From Trematomus loennbergii (lineage: Eukaryota > Chordata > Actinopteri > Perciformes > Nototheniidae), in assembly GCA_012861695.1 (NCBI GenBank), contig JAAOOA010000026.1, forward strand, positions 20,510,001-20,574,000: 64,000 nucleotides of DNA, written 5' to 3'. Shown one piece after another: positions 50,923-64,000 of the stretch (the stretch's first letter is position 1; each line of letters starts with the position of its first letter). The notes under the pieces are model-generated. The model was not told the origin of the DNA, searched no databases, and saw only the letters and a program-made list of their open reading frames with translations. A program made the position numbers and the translations under genes.

Positions 50923-53101
50923 AGTAAGGAGAATTAGACATCAAGAATGACCCAAATTATGTAAAACTTGTCAATAAAAACAAATTAAGTAGGATTAATT
51001 ATTGAGTAACAAACAGAAGTGAGTGCCCTTACACACAATATAATGTTTTGGAAATGTAACTACTGTAGCATAAGAGCTCATATATTCCTTGCATATCATG
51101 CCAAAACAACTCTTGAGAATGGTTAGTGCTTTTCTGTCATTGAAGAAAGGATTTATTCGGTGTTCTTTTATAGAAATAAAATCTGAAATGTGTATTTAAA
51201 TCATGAACAATCGCTAAGTTGGCAACACTCCAACTGTATTCAAACCCCCTCCAAGGCTCTACCTGAGGATCAACAGAAGAACACTGAAGTCTCTGCTCTC
51301 TCCAGGGTTCAGACGATGTGGGTTTGGACAGGGGATTTATGCGAGTAAAAGAGAAAAGGCCCACCTGTTGTTCGTTAAAAGTGTTTCTTCTTTGTAGGGC
51401 ACATGATTCGGCTGCAGAGCTGAAACCACTCCACGCTAATTGTTCCCTGTAATTGCACACGCTTGATAAGATGTTGCAAACACACAGAATGCAGAGGTAA
51501 ACACGGCTTTATCAAAGCGTGCAATCTGTGCGCACAGTCACACACACACACAAACACCCAGAGCACACAGATCAGATGTATTGGAGTGACACGGACACAC
51601 AAAGCTCAGTGAGGAAAAGCAGCCAGGCAAATTGCCTTTCATCCACTTTATTCACTGCTGTCATAACAGATCTGTCAACCAGTGGATCTGTTTCACACAA
51701 ACAAAAACGCAAGGCAATGATCATTCTAAGGATACTAGTAGAGGAGTACAACCTCTTTTGTGTACTTTTTTAAATGTAATGTAATTTAACTGGTGCCTTC
51801 TATTTTTGTATTCTTCTCTTTCCTGCTATAACGGTTTAATATTTAAGTTTTGGGAATAATAACGATAAGATTTTCTGATTCAGACTTTCTTATTCCAATC
51901 ACTTACAAAAACAGATGAGAGCACAGACAGAAGGACAGACAGATTATCCTATTATTCTGCTGTAAATTAAGAATACAAAATGTACTCTTAACTTTTATTC
52001 TTCACTAAAAGTATCACAAAAACTGAATTCATGTATTGTCTGACTGCCTTACTGTACGTGATGGACAAATTCAAAAAGTAAAATAATCATGCAACTTTCA
52101 CAACCACACACACACACACATACATACACATACACACACTCCAAGCGGCGACTTATGATGTCTGAATTCTGAAACCAATTGCTGAAGTGCCCTAAGACCC
52201 AATTATGATCTGTTCAGAAGGCACTACTGGAGAGGCATCCAGCAGCGCAACATGAGGAAGGCTCAAATTGGGGAGCAATGCCCCCTGAAGCAAGAGGGCG
52301 ACAACTAATCTAGTTTGTAGAGTTTGATTTTCAATATCAGTCAAATCCTGGCTTCAAAACGGTGGAACTAGCACCCCGCTGATATCAGGAGAGAAGAAAG
52401 TTGACACATCTTCCGTCAGGTGTTTTTTTTATACTGAAAACCCACCTGTTGCGACTGCATATATTTAAAGCTAATGTCGTAGCACTTAATGTACAGGAAT
52501 CTCGCCGTTTTGATTTTCTATCTTCATGGCATATCTTTATCTTCTCTGGATAAAAGCATCAGATACATGTAAAGCAATGAAAGAAATACATGTCCAAACT
52601 AGACAAGGCATGTATAGACTGCGGTTGAAAAGGGAAGACAAGTTGTATCTACTTCAACTCAAGGAAAAGCTGATAACCCTGAATTAACTGCAGGTACAGT
52701 ACAGTGGCAAATAAAATCATTGTCGAACTGAAGCAGAGCATATCAATGGCACGCATGCATGCGAGCACAGGGCTTGTGGGAATAAAGAGAGCCAGCCACT
52801 TTACATCCATATGTGTGAAAGCGATGTAATGGCCATGAGACCGGCTCCTTTAAAAATCTTTGAAGACTGTAATGAAGTGTGAAAACACATCTCTCTAAAT
52901 CAATATAATGATTGTTTTTCCCAGTAAACGTCTCTATAGCAAACTAATGCTTGTGTTGATGGCAGTATTGCAAATGACTGCTCAATTAAGAAGTGTTAAA
53001 GCCATGGATATAACAGGCTTGTCTCAAACCTTTTTTTCACACATTTGGATTTGCTGGCTCTAATAACAACAGTGTGAAGCAACATTACAGTCGAAATTGT
53101 C
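50923..53101 (-). other. whrn intron with a CA run and an L2 remnant
   Basis: A short imperfect (CA)n run with tacatacacatacac lies at 52108-52139. The only other recognisable object is the L2-like tail at 52370-52575. Confidence 0.45.
52370..52575 (+). mobile_element. L2-like LINE 3' end remnant
   Basis: Ends with cttctctggataaaagcatc followed by agatacatgtaaa, the same terminal module as the L2 fragment at 27795-28435 (tggataaaagcatcagctaa). The upstream bases are a decayed C-terminal region with no open frame. Confidence 0.55.
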
Positions 53102-53104
53102 TAA

Positions 53105-54096
53105 GGCCCCGGCTCCACGGGGACGAAAACGGGTTGAATCCGCATATTTCTCATGCGTATAGCCCTCTAAGCTCCACGACGCCGTAAGGGAAACGTAGAA
53201 ACAGACCCCGCAAACGACAACGGGTCCAAAGGTGGATAGATCTGGGAACGGAGCGCTCTGGGGGTCCAACGGGGCCGTGGAGTCGCCTATACGGTCATTC
53301 GTTTTCATAGCCCCGCCTCTCCCCCGCAGGGTTGCTATCGTGCTCCAGTCGCTACTGACCATGCTACAGTTCTTTGTGCAACATCTACAGGAGCTCCTCC
53401 TTGAATTCAGATTATTTATCTTTATCTCGATATGGACATAAACGCGAGTGAAGTCTAATCTGACAGGACGGAGACACGCAGCTCCTGCCGCTGTGATGCA
53501 GCGGGAGCAAAACACACACTTCAAGTCAGATCATCACCCTTAGCTATTTTAATTACCTCTCAAACTTCCTAAACTAGTTATAAATATGTTCATTTTTACT
53601 GTCGGGTCACTCATTACAGGATCAGCTGCTGCATGAGACTGACGCTGTGAGAAGAGGAAAAAGAGACAGGCTCTGTGTATTTGATGATTATATATCATTA
53701 TATCGTCGTTATTCATTTGTTTTAAAGCTCAATAAATAACAATGAAGACCTTTGACCGGCACTTTTATAATTTTGTCCGGAAGATTTAAACTTTAACACA
53801 CGCTGACCGGTTCTGTCGGCCCCCACCGCGGAGAATACACAGAAGTGCAGCCATGACAACCATTCTTCTTCGCTGCTTTTGTGGAGGAAGTTGCTGCTTT
53901 TGTGGAGGAAGTTACAGCGCCACGTACAGGTTCGGCATATGTACTGCAGCTTTTCCAGCGGTTGGATGTAAACGGAGCCGTCTCGTGGAGCTTGACACAA
54001 TCCGGTGTATATTGCGTGGGGACGGAAGGTTTTTTGCGGTTGCATTTGCGTTTCTCCGATGCGTTTTGCCGTATTTGTCCTCGTGGAGCCGGGGCC
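53105..54096. mobile_element. PIF/Harbinger-like non-autonomous element with TAA duplication
   Basis: The left end GGCCCCGGCTCCACGGGGAC and the right end, in reverse complement GGCCCCGGCTCCACGAGGAC, form near-perfect inverted repeats. The trinucleotide taa precedes the left end (53102-53104) and follows the right end (54097-54099). A 3-bp TWA-type duplication with a GG terminus fits PIF/Harbinger. The 992-bp body has no transposase or Myb-like frame. It contains a direct duplication of gctgcttttgtggaggaagt near 53873-53912. Confidence 0.85.
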
Positions 54097-54099
54097 TAA

Positions 54100-57000
54100 G
54101 AAACCTACACCTCTGGTTCTGTAATCGGTATTAAATGGCTCCGATGGTACTGCATTTTAATAAAAGTAGTAGTAGTAAATCTAAATATGATTTTAAACCA
54201 GTTGTGAATAACAAACACAATTTTCCACAAAAAGCTAAACTAAAAGAAGCAAAGTGCAGATTCACATTTTGAATTATTTGAGCCTGTCTTCAAAGGAAAG
54301 TAGTCAATCTACAGTCTTTAATAAAGTATTGTTGTTTTCTGTCATTAATCCACTAGGGTCTGTTTTTAAAATAAAGTCACTAATGGAGTAAAAGAAAGTG
54401 GCTAAATTAGCAACACAGTCTTATTTACATAATAAATGAACACACATGAAAGGTTAATGTCTCTTTTGCATTATTTGTAGACCTAGAAAGGACACACATC
54501 TCAGCTGGCCCTGATGCATTGTGGGTTAACAACAGCCAGCGGTGAGGACTAGGCTTGGTGGGCTCTTGAGAACGACGAGCCGTAACAGAAGTAGAATGTA
54601 TTTGTTCGATTGTTCGTTGGAAACTGGGAGGCGAGCGGATCTGTCAGCGCCGGTGTGAATGGATCAGAGCAGTCAATGCTGTGCAGCGTTGGCAACATTT
54701 TCAAAGTCCTCCCCATCTATCAGCTGAATGTGTTTGTGCCTTGGGGGGGGGGCAGAAGGCGAAGAATATAACCTGCATCAAGCGTGACTGCCGATGAAGT
54801 GATTTCCCTGATGCCGAGTGAGAGCAAAGAACAAAAGCATAAATCATATGTTATTGTTTTCTCATGGGTTTAGTTTGCGTGTGTCACCGTGATAAGTGGA
54901 ACCACAATGCAGTCTGATTGCGTGTATAGTGCGAATACATTATGGGTTTATGCATTTCAGCGACTGAAAGACTGAAATAATAATAAAGATCACATTGACA
55001 ATGCAACGGGCAGGCATTTAAGCTGGGGGGTGTTAACAAACACATTAGTACAACATGTACTTGTAGATCTTTGACTCCCCCACCATTGTTAACACAGAGC
55101 AGGAGGTCAACGATCAAATCAAAGAAGCTAAAAAACAGCTCAATAAACCCTAGCAGGAAATAGAAGTAGCTGAAGTACAGGCTTTGGGTCAGAGAGGTCA
55201 AACTGTAAATGATCAGAAGTATATACAGTGACTTAATATGATTTTATATTAACTATTCCAGTCACTTTTTATCCTACATTTGAAGGGGTTTGATTTATAT
55301 ACTTTATATGCAATTCCTACACTGTTCATGTGGATGCAAACACCATGAAATGAAAGTAAATATCTGCTATATAATATCTTTCACCTGTTTTATAGACTTT
55401 TTCCACACCTGAAGTCTCCCATTTCACACTGTATAGTGGCATTATGTCATACAATACTGATGTACCTTGTTATTATGCAACTTATAGCCTAGCAGACATG
55501 AACCATCTCCCATTGTTTTCTATTGTAGTCAACAGGCTCAACTAAAAGTGAGCCACAGCCTCACACCAACGTAGCAAAGTGGCGTGTTTACATGAATAAG
55601 GCAGCTAAGTCAAGTCATAGTCTTTGGTCCTGTGATGCTAGTGAGACCTGTTAGGAAACAACATGCTGTCTAACACTAGAAACTCTACACAGCTATCCCA
55701 TAAGCCAGTCCAATTGTCCTCCTTTACAACCCAAGGAGGAAAAAACTAAGAAAAACCAACCCGCTGCAAGTCTTAGGCACATATGATCCATAATGCAAAG
55801 CACCTGCTGCTGTGTTCTTTGTTTTAAAACAGCTAATCCCATACCGCAGCTGTTATTTGCCGATGTTTACACAATTCTGGTGCAAATTGATCCCTCTAAT
55901 GCTGCCAAGACAAAAGTACAAACTGTTGGCTGTACTTTGGATCTGGGGCGGGTCAATACTGCTGTTGGGAGGTAAATGCAACTAGCGCTGGTTGGATGGT
56001 TAGGCAGAGTCAACGCAGTCTGCTCGGGCGGTCAGCCTCTCTGGGGCAACAGTGTAGGAATTGGACCAGCAGATGGATCTTGTTTGCTGTGCAATTTGCT
56101 TCAACAGTAACTACAAGGACAACTTTCTTTATTTACTTTTCTTTAGACTCAGAGATAACTTTTTTAATTATTTCTGTTAAGTGCTTCTGAAAGCTTTAAG
56201 AGGCTTGTGCTTCCGATCAATTTCGTTAAGTGAATGACCAATAATCATTATGGACAAAAATCACCAAGGTTAACAAGAACCTGAAGTTTCACTGTGAATC
56301 CAACGGGCTGAAGCAGAACATTCTCTATTCTTCTTAAACACAAGTCTGTCTCCGAGTACAGTCCCGTCACGTGTTTGAGAAGGCACATGCACATTTGTTG
56401 GACATAGAGAAACGATTTAGGCCGTAAATGAAGTAAACACTTAGAAGGATTAATGAGGAATTGACAATGCTGCCAACACAGAGATTTAATGGAACCAAGT
56501 CATCAATCTCAGGGATTAGCCGGAGGAAAACATCCACAATGCACTGCACCAAACCATCTCCGCTAATCCTCACATTGCCCAATCCATCTCTAACACTCTC
56601 CTAAATTTAAATAAATGCAAACTGCCTCACACATGTACGCACATAGGACGCATACAAAACAGAAATGAGGAAATCTGACAGACAGTGAATGTGGTAGAGA
56701 TATTAAATGGTTGTGATTAACAGATGAGTATTAACACTGTAATTACATTGCAGTTCTCTTCTTTTTATTATTTTCTGATTGAGCTCGCCCTTCCATCATA
56801 CTTCAGGTCATCCATAAGATTTCTATCGCACTGTAATGTCTATAAGGCCCTGCTATTGCTATACAAAAGTCATTTATCATTCTAAGGTGAACAGAGAGGA
56901 AGAGTAATGCTTGCTTTCTGAAGAAAAACCACGACAGAGCGGATATACAATAAACGTAAAGGGATGTAAACACAAACTAAAACAATGCTATAAATGATTG

Positions 57001-60000
57001 TTAAACTCTTTGTCACTTCCACTTTTCCACAATGTCAAAAACCCTCCATTCACTACTCCAACAATATCATATCTTATTACACTGCTAAGTTACATTCTAT
57101 TTTCTGATTGGTCGATTCAGAGATCCAAGAGGTTGTTAACTGTTAAGCCCTGAGCCTGTTTTTCAGGTCTCAGGCTCGAAAATGACATTCCCAGAACAAA
57201 TGACCATATCTTCCCTTCTAAAAGGGGAAAATTAATCATCTTTTTTCTCAAAGTAATGATAAACCTGTGGGTTGGATGTAGAAAAGTCAGAATCAATATA
57301 GATGTTTTTTATTTGAAAGAAAATTCAGATTGAACATGGTAAAAAAACTGTAAATTATAGTGTCCGTCCAAAAAATCTTTTTTACTTATAGTGAAAACTA
57401 CCTTGGATGATGGGTTAGTAGACTAAAAGCTTTAGGAATCCAAAGTACAACATATAATAAGTACCCTGTATCAAGATTGATGCAAAACAAGTGACATTTG
57501 ACCTTTTTAGAGAGGTTTAGCAAAAAAAAACTCCACCTCTGGGGTGATTTGGGTGGAAATGGGCGTTTTTGCCGTTTCTCTGGAACCCATTGGTCGATTT
57601 TGGTGATTGACATCTCTTTTTAACCGTTAGAGCCAATAGAATCAAAGGGGAATTTCCACATACACACACACGTTACCAAAAAAAGGCTAATCCCTGTTTG
57701 TGCTGCTTAACATTTGAATGCATGTTTGCCGTTTAAAATGGAGCACTTATAACCATGCGCAATAGAGGGAAAGAGACAGTCGCTGCATCTCACTTCGGTT
57801 AAATGGATTCCTTGCGTCCCTCACTTGCGTTGTTTCCCTGCGACTAGTCCCTCCCACCAGGGAAGCATGGAGAGACGCAGAGAAACCACGAGAAGCAGGG
57901 AAATGGGACGTCGTTTCCTCCGAAGCGTCACGTGAAGCGACGTCCGTTTGTGATGACGCCGCACAGCTGATCGTCTGACAGCAGCCAGATCAATCAGTGA
58001 GCGATACACAGTAAGGGGGCGGGGCGAGTGTCTGAGGATTTCACCGGAGGATGGTCTGGTAGTTCCTCAATTATCGCTCCTCGATCCTCCGGCAAAAATA
58101 AGGCCACTGGGACGGTACTCAAGATGGCGCAGACAAATCAACTTCCGGTGATACCGAGCCCGAGGAAATGAAAAATAAGAGAAGTGAGACGCACCCAGGG
58201 ACAGAAGAAGACAGACAGGAAGTAAACACTGATGGGAAAGGGTCTCGCTTCGCGTCAGACTTCTGAACTGTCCGTGTTCTTTTTTCAATGACGGCATCAC
58301 TGCTCATTATGCCTTACACTAATAATGATTTGTCTCTCCAGAATGTTGAGCCATTCCACTCCTGCATGCCATTGTTGAATTATCATTCAACCCATAACAC
58401 ACATGCAATCTTTGATGCCCAGGGAGACTCAACAAAGAGTCTCTAGCAACCACCTGCTGGCTTTACCCCCCCACCACCATCACCACCAGAAGCTTCTAGA
58501 TTACGGAAGTCGGTTGTACCATGAAGGTGTTTTATTTTCTAGAAGTTGCGAGAAAAGAGGACAAACCACTTCTATCTATGGCTACACAAAGCATGTGTGG
58601 TTTCATAGCTAAATATTTGACAACAATAATTGTTTGTCACTCTTAAAGTGTAAAGGTAAAACAACAGGGAAAGGGTACATTGGTTGCTAGTGTTTAACCT
58701 CAGACAATGGCTTTTGTAATTGTCCACTAAAACATAAAGTCAAGTCTTTGTCGGTCGCTTACATCAGCAATTACTATTACAAACTCCCAAAAGACTGCTC
58801 CTTATTGACCTAAAGAAACATGAAGATAAGAGGAAGTAAACTGATGATGTTTATGTCCACCACGGTTATCTCGATGTTCTTTACAGTTTATGCTCGCCTG
58901 ACTTTGTACAGCAGATGTTCCAAGGCGGAAAGAAAGAACACAAGAAAAAAACCAATGTGTTTCTTGTTTATTAGATCCTTTCCTTGAACCTTAAAAGAAA
59001 ACCTTCCTCTGGATTATTGCTTTTTTTGTGATATACTTAGTGTTAAAAATGTTCCATTAAACTTTTGTGATTGCTTTTTCCCACCCACATCTCTTAGTGC
59101 ACACCAGGCCATCCGCAGAGAGCCAGTTCTCTCTGAACTAAGCCAGGTTTCTATTGACTTTGTTTGGCTTTTATTCTCAGGGTAGAGATATCTTTTTTAT
59201 TCTAGATGTATTGCTGTGTTTGGGGTTTGGGATTGGTTTGGAACCAGTGTCGTTTTGGGGCTTGCATGTGACTCTGGATATCTGGAGAAGTCAAAAGCAG
59301 TTTGTACAATTTAAAATCTAATTCAGTGGGTCGAGCAGTGCATACCGTACATTCAGCGGAGACAAACATCTAACAAAAAGAGCCACAACTGAGATTCCTT
59401 CACGTCCTTGCTGTGAAACAACACTATCTGCCATAGCAAAATGTTAAAAGAGATTACACAGATAGCTAAAAGTTAATTACCCAGTGATCAACAAGGACCC
59501 TGATGTTCTTGGGATCGTTTAAATGGAGAAAGTGTCAGGAAGGTTGACGTGGGCATGGATCAGTCTACCTCCCACGCATTCATCTGCACCAGATCATTAA
59601 TCTAACTCGCCTCCGCTCCCTCTCATATCTCCTGTATTAAGCAGCATATCTCTGTAATGTACGACGACTCCTCCAGGACACAGATGACCGACATATTTCA
59701 CATATATTTACTCAGAAGATGAGAGCGAGAGGACAGATGATGAGAGCAGGAGAATGCATATTCATTGTCCAATCTCTGCTTAAGTTAAACCACATTCCCC
59801 TTGGTTTTTGTGTCTCAATATGAAGAAACTTCTCTTCGATCAGCTGCATTCATCATCTGTGTTCGGTAAAGCAATCAGCAGCGATCGGTCTGTCTTAATA
59901 ACAAAGTGAAGAACGACTTCACTTTGACAAGTAGCAGCAGGCGACAGGCTTTCGTTTTCCTCCACGGAACAATGAACAGAATCAAACGGGTTGTGTTCAC

Positions 60001-60121
60001 AAACAAAGTGCAGTACTGTTCCTTGTGCATGTTTCTGATTTAGTTTCCGACTGGTCATCAACCTCACTATTATAGAAATTATACAAAGGATGCTTTTGTG
60101 CCTGCAGGTGATTGAAGAACT
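54100..60121 (-). other. whrn intron, few recognisable features
   Basis: No exon was found. At 57140-57260 the phrases agccctgagcctgtttttca and aaaatgacattcccagaaca look like an interspersed teleost repeat without clear ends. At 57790-58110 a GC-richer block (cctcccaccagggaagcatg, gacgtcgtttcctccgaagc) also looks repeat-derived. Neither has a defensible boundary. Confidence 0.4.
57790..58115. repeat. GC-rich, probably repeat-derived block
   Basis: Composition changes abruptly from AT-rich intron to CpG-rich sequence (acgtcgtttcctccgaagcg, gtcacgtgaagcgacgtccg). Such blocks in fish introns are commonly MITEs, but I could not match the two ends, so this is only a tentative call. Confidence 0.35.
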
Positions 60122-60158
60122 GTTTTCACCAGAGGTGGGACCAAGTCATTGTTTTGCA

Positions 60159-60236
60159 AGTCCGAGTCAAGTCTCAAGTCTTTGTGCTCAAGTCCGAGTC
60201 AAGTCTCAAGTCTTTGTGCTCAAGTCCAAGTCAAGT
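60159..60236. repeat. 32-bp tandem repeat rich in aagtc
   Basis: The phrase aagtccgagtcaagtctcaa followed by gtctttgtgctc repeats about two and a half times. It lies within the subterminal region of the hAT element. Confidence 0.8.
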
Positions 60237-60639
60237 CTCAAGTCAGGATGGGAAAGTTCAAGTCAAGTCCAAGTCCTAAACTTTGACAAAACGAGTCTTA
60301 AACAAGTCATTATGTGCTTTTCACCAATGTAATGACATCGATCAACAGAATAATACTTAATAATCAAACTGCTCTTTATTAGTCACATTAATACTGTAAT
60401 AATCCATTTTCTCTCTGCTGGTAAAGTAACGTGTTTTCTTCTATTGTAAGAGGGATCAGTAAGGTAAGGCTACCGTGACGGTTTGATTCAGAAGGAGTTT
60501 AATGTATAAGATCCCTGATGTTAGGGTAACCAGAATGTTTATTTCCACTGTGTACAGCATGTTATAAGGGACCCACAACCTATCTTTATGCAAGGGATAA
60601 TGTGCAGCGAGGCGTCTCTATGGGGAAAAGAACACCTGA

Positions 60640-60803
60640 ATCTAGATCCCTCTGCAGGTGGTACTTTAAGTATATTTTGATGCTAATACTTTTCTACTTT
60701 TACTTGTAACATTTGAATGCAGGATCTTTTATTGTAACCGAGTATTCCTACACTCTGGTACTGTTACTCAAGTACAAGATCTGAACTTTTCCCACCTCTG
60801 ACA
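60640..60803 (-). mobile_element. Partial fish repeat nested in the hAT element
   Basis: On the minus strand this begins tcagaggtgggaaaagttca, then gatcttgtacttgagtaaca, and continues with acttgta/aaagta phrases of a common teleost repeat of AAGTA type. Only one end is clear, so it is probably a truncated copy. Confidence 0.55.
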
Positions 60804-61394
60804 ATAAATCCTGAGTGGTTACCAAGGTTATTTTCATTTTACAAATCCTGCACTCAGCTTTGCTTTCTCCAATATCATTGAAATGCAGCCAGAAGCTGCT
60901 TCTTTTTTCGGTTTTCACTCATTTCTTGACTTTTTCCGACGCGCTTGCATTTAAATCCGTCTCCCCGTGGCTCTGTGTAGCTGGCCTGTACCACTACACC
61001 TGCTGTCTTTGGAGCGTCTGCCCCCCCCCTTCTTTCACATAATGGTATGATCCTAGTGTGTCCTCGCATTTGATTGGCCGCATGGTGGCCCAGCTAAATA
61101 AAGTCCCGCCCCTGCCTGCATGGATTCTCAGCAAGAGTTGCAGCGGCTGAAGATTCTGCCTCCTAACGGCAGCTCGCGATCGGCGTGTTGGAGACCCCTG
61201 AATTAAATGATCAAGTCACCTCAAGTCAGAAGGCTCAAGTCCAAGTCAAGTCCCGAGTCATTGGTGTTCAAGTCCAAGTCGAGTCGCAAGTGTTTTGTGA
61301 TTTTGTCAAGTCGAGTCCAAAGTCATCAAATTGGTAACTCGAGTCTGACTCGAGTCCAAGTCATGTGACTCGAGTCCACACCTCTGGTTTTCAC

Positions 61395-64000
<2,606 letters not shown>

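Larger units (their letters stand above)
60130..61386. mobile_element. hAT-type element with perfect 8-bp target duplication
   Basis: Starts CAGAGGTGGGACCAAGTC and ends with the complement of CAGAGGTGTGGACTCGAGTC. The octamer gttttcac occurs at 60122-60129 and 61387-61394 without mismatch. Both subterminal regions are dense in the pentamer aagtc (caagtccgagtcaagtctca and similar), with a tandem 32-bp unit at 60159-60236. No transposase is encoded. The middle contains a different fish repeat in reverse orientation near 60640-60803. Confidence 0.88.

Noticed and set aside
53060..53524. 154-codon minus-strand frame
   Set aside because: It covers the left terminus of the Harbinger-like element and has no family resemblance or splice context.

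Overview
This window is vertebrate genomic DNA, almost certainly from a teleost fish. It is AT-rich and intron-dominated, carries long (CA)n microsatellites, and is packed with fish-type transposon relics: L2 and other LINE tails, a tRNA-headed SINE, a Gypsy relic, and hAT, Harbinger-like and TTAA-targeting non-autonomous elements. There is no bacterial operon, CRISPR array, rRNA gene or intact tRNA gene. Most open frames of 60-200 codons are chance frames or reading frames through CA repeats.

The only cellular gene I can support is part of whirlin (whrn), a PDZ scaffold of hair-cell stereocilia and the Usher type 2 complex. It lies on the minus strand, and three consecutive coding exons are visible in transcription order: 45653-45435 (end of PDZ1 and linker), 38197-38074 (first half of PDZ2) and 5800-5592 (second half of PDZ2 and the following linker). 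They are separated by introns of about 7.2 kb and 32.3 kb. Earlier exons lie upstream of 45653, either beyond 64000 or too short to see; later exons lie beyond position 1. The middle exon is two bases shorter than its reading frame requires, so as written PDZ2 is frameshifted twice. One shift is in a C8 run, which makes sequence error a serious possibility.

The rest is a record of transposon insertions in whrn introns. Region by region: 24-526 TTAA-flanked MITE; 10734-11133 inverted-repeat element; 11541-11841 and 14140-14664 hAT MITEs with perfect 8-bp target duplications; 18635-19071 and 41414-41760 two copies of one repeat family in opposite orientation; 20310-24300 several LINE 3' tails; 24643-25019 TTAA MITE with a hAT MITE (25035-25393) almost touching it; 27795-28435 L2 3' end; 30700-31275 another LINE 3' end; 33457-33938 long CA repeat; 34146-34830 degenerate minisatellite split by a solo LTR with a 5-bp duplication; 39428-39600 SINE; 42310-44771 decayed Gypsy-type element; 49376-50918 1.5-kb TTAA element; 53105-54096 Harbinger-like element with TAA duplication; 60130-61386 hAT element with a second fish repeat inside it; 63342-63667 second long CA repeat.

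The most unusual object is the Gypsy relic. Its gag, CCHC knuckle and aspartic-protease remnants are followed not by reverse transcriptase but by an RGG-rich segment and three zinc knuckles that closely resemble the C-terminal half of the cellular protein CNBP, and then by a polypurine tract and 3' LTR.
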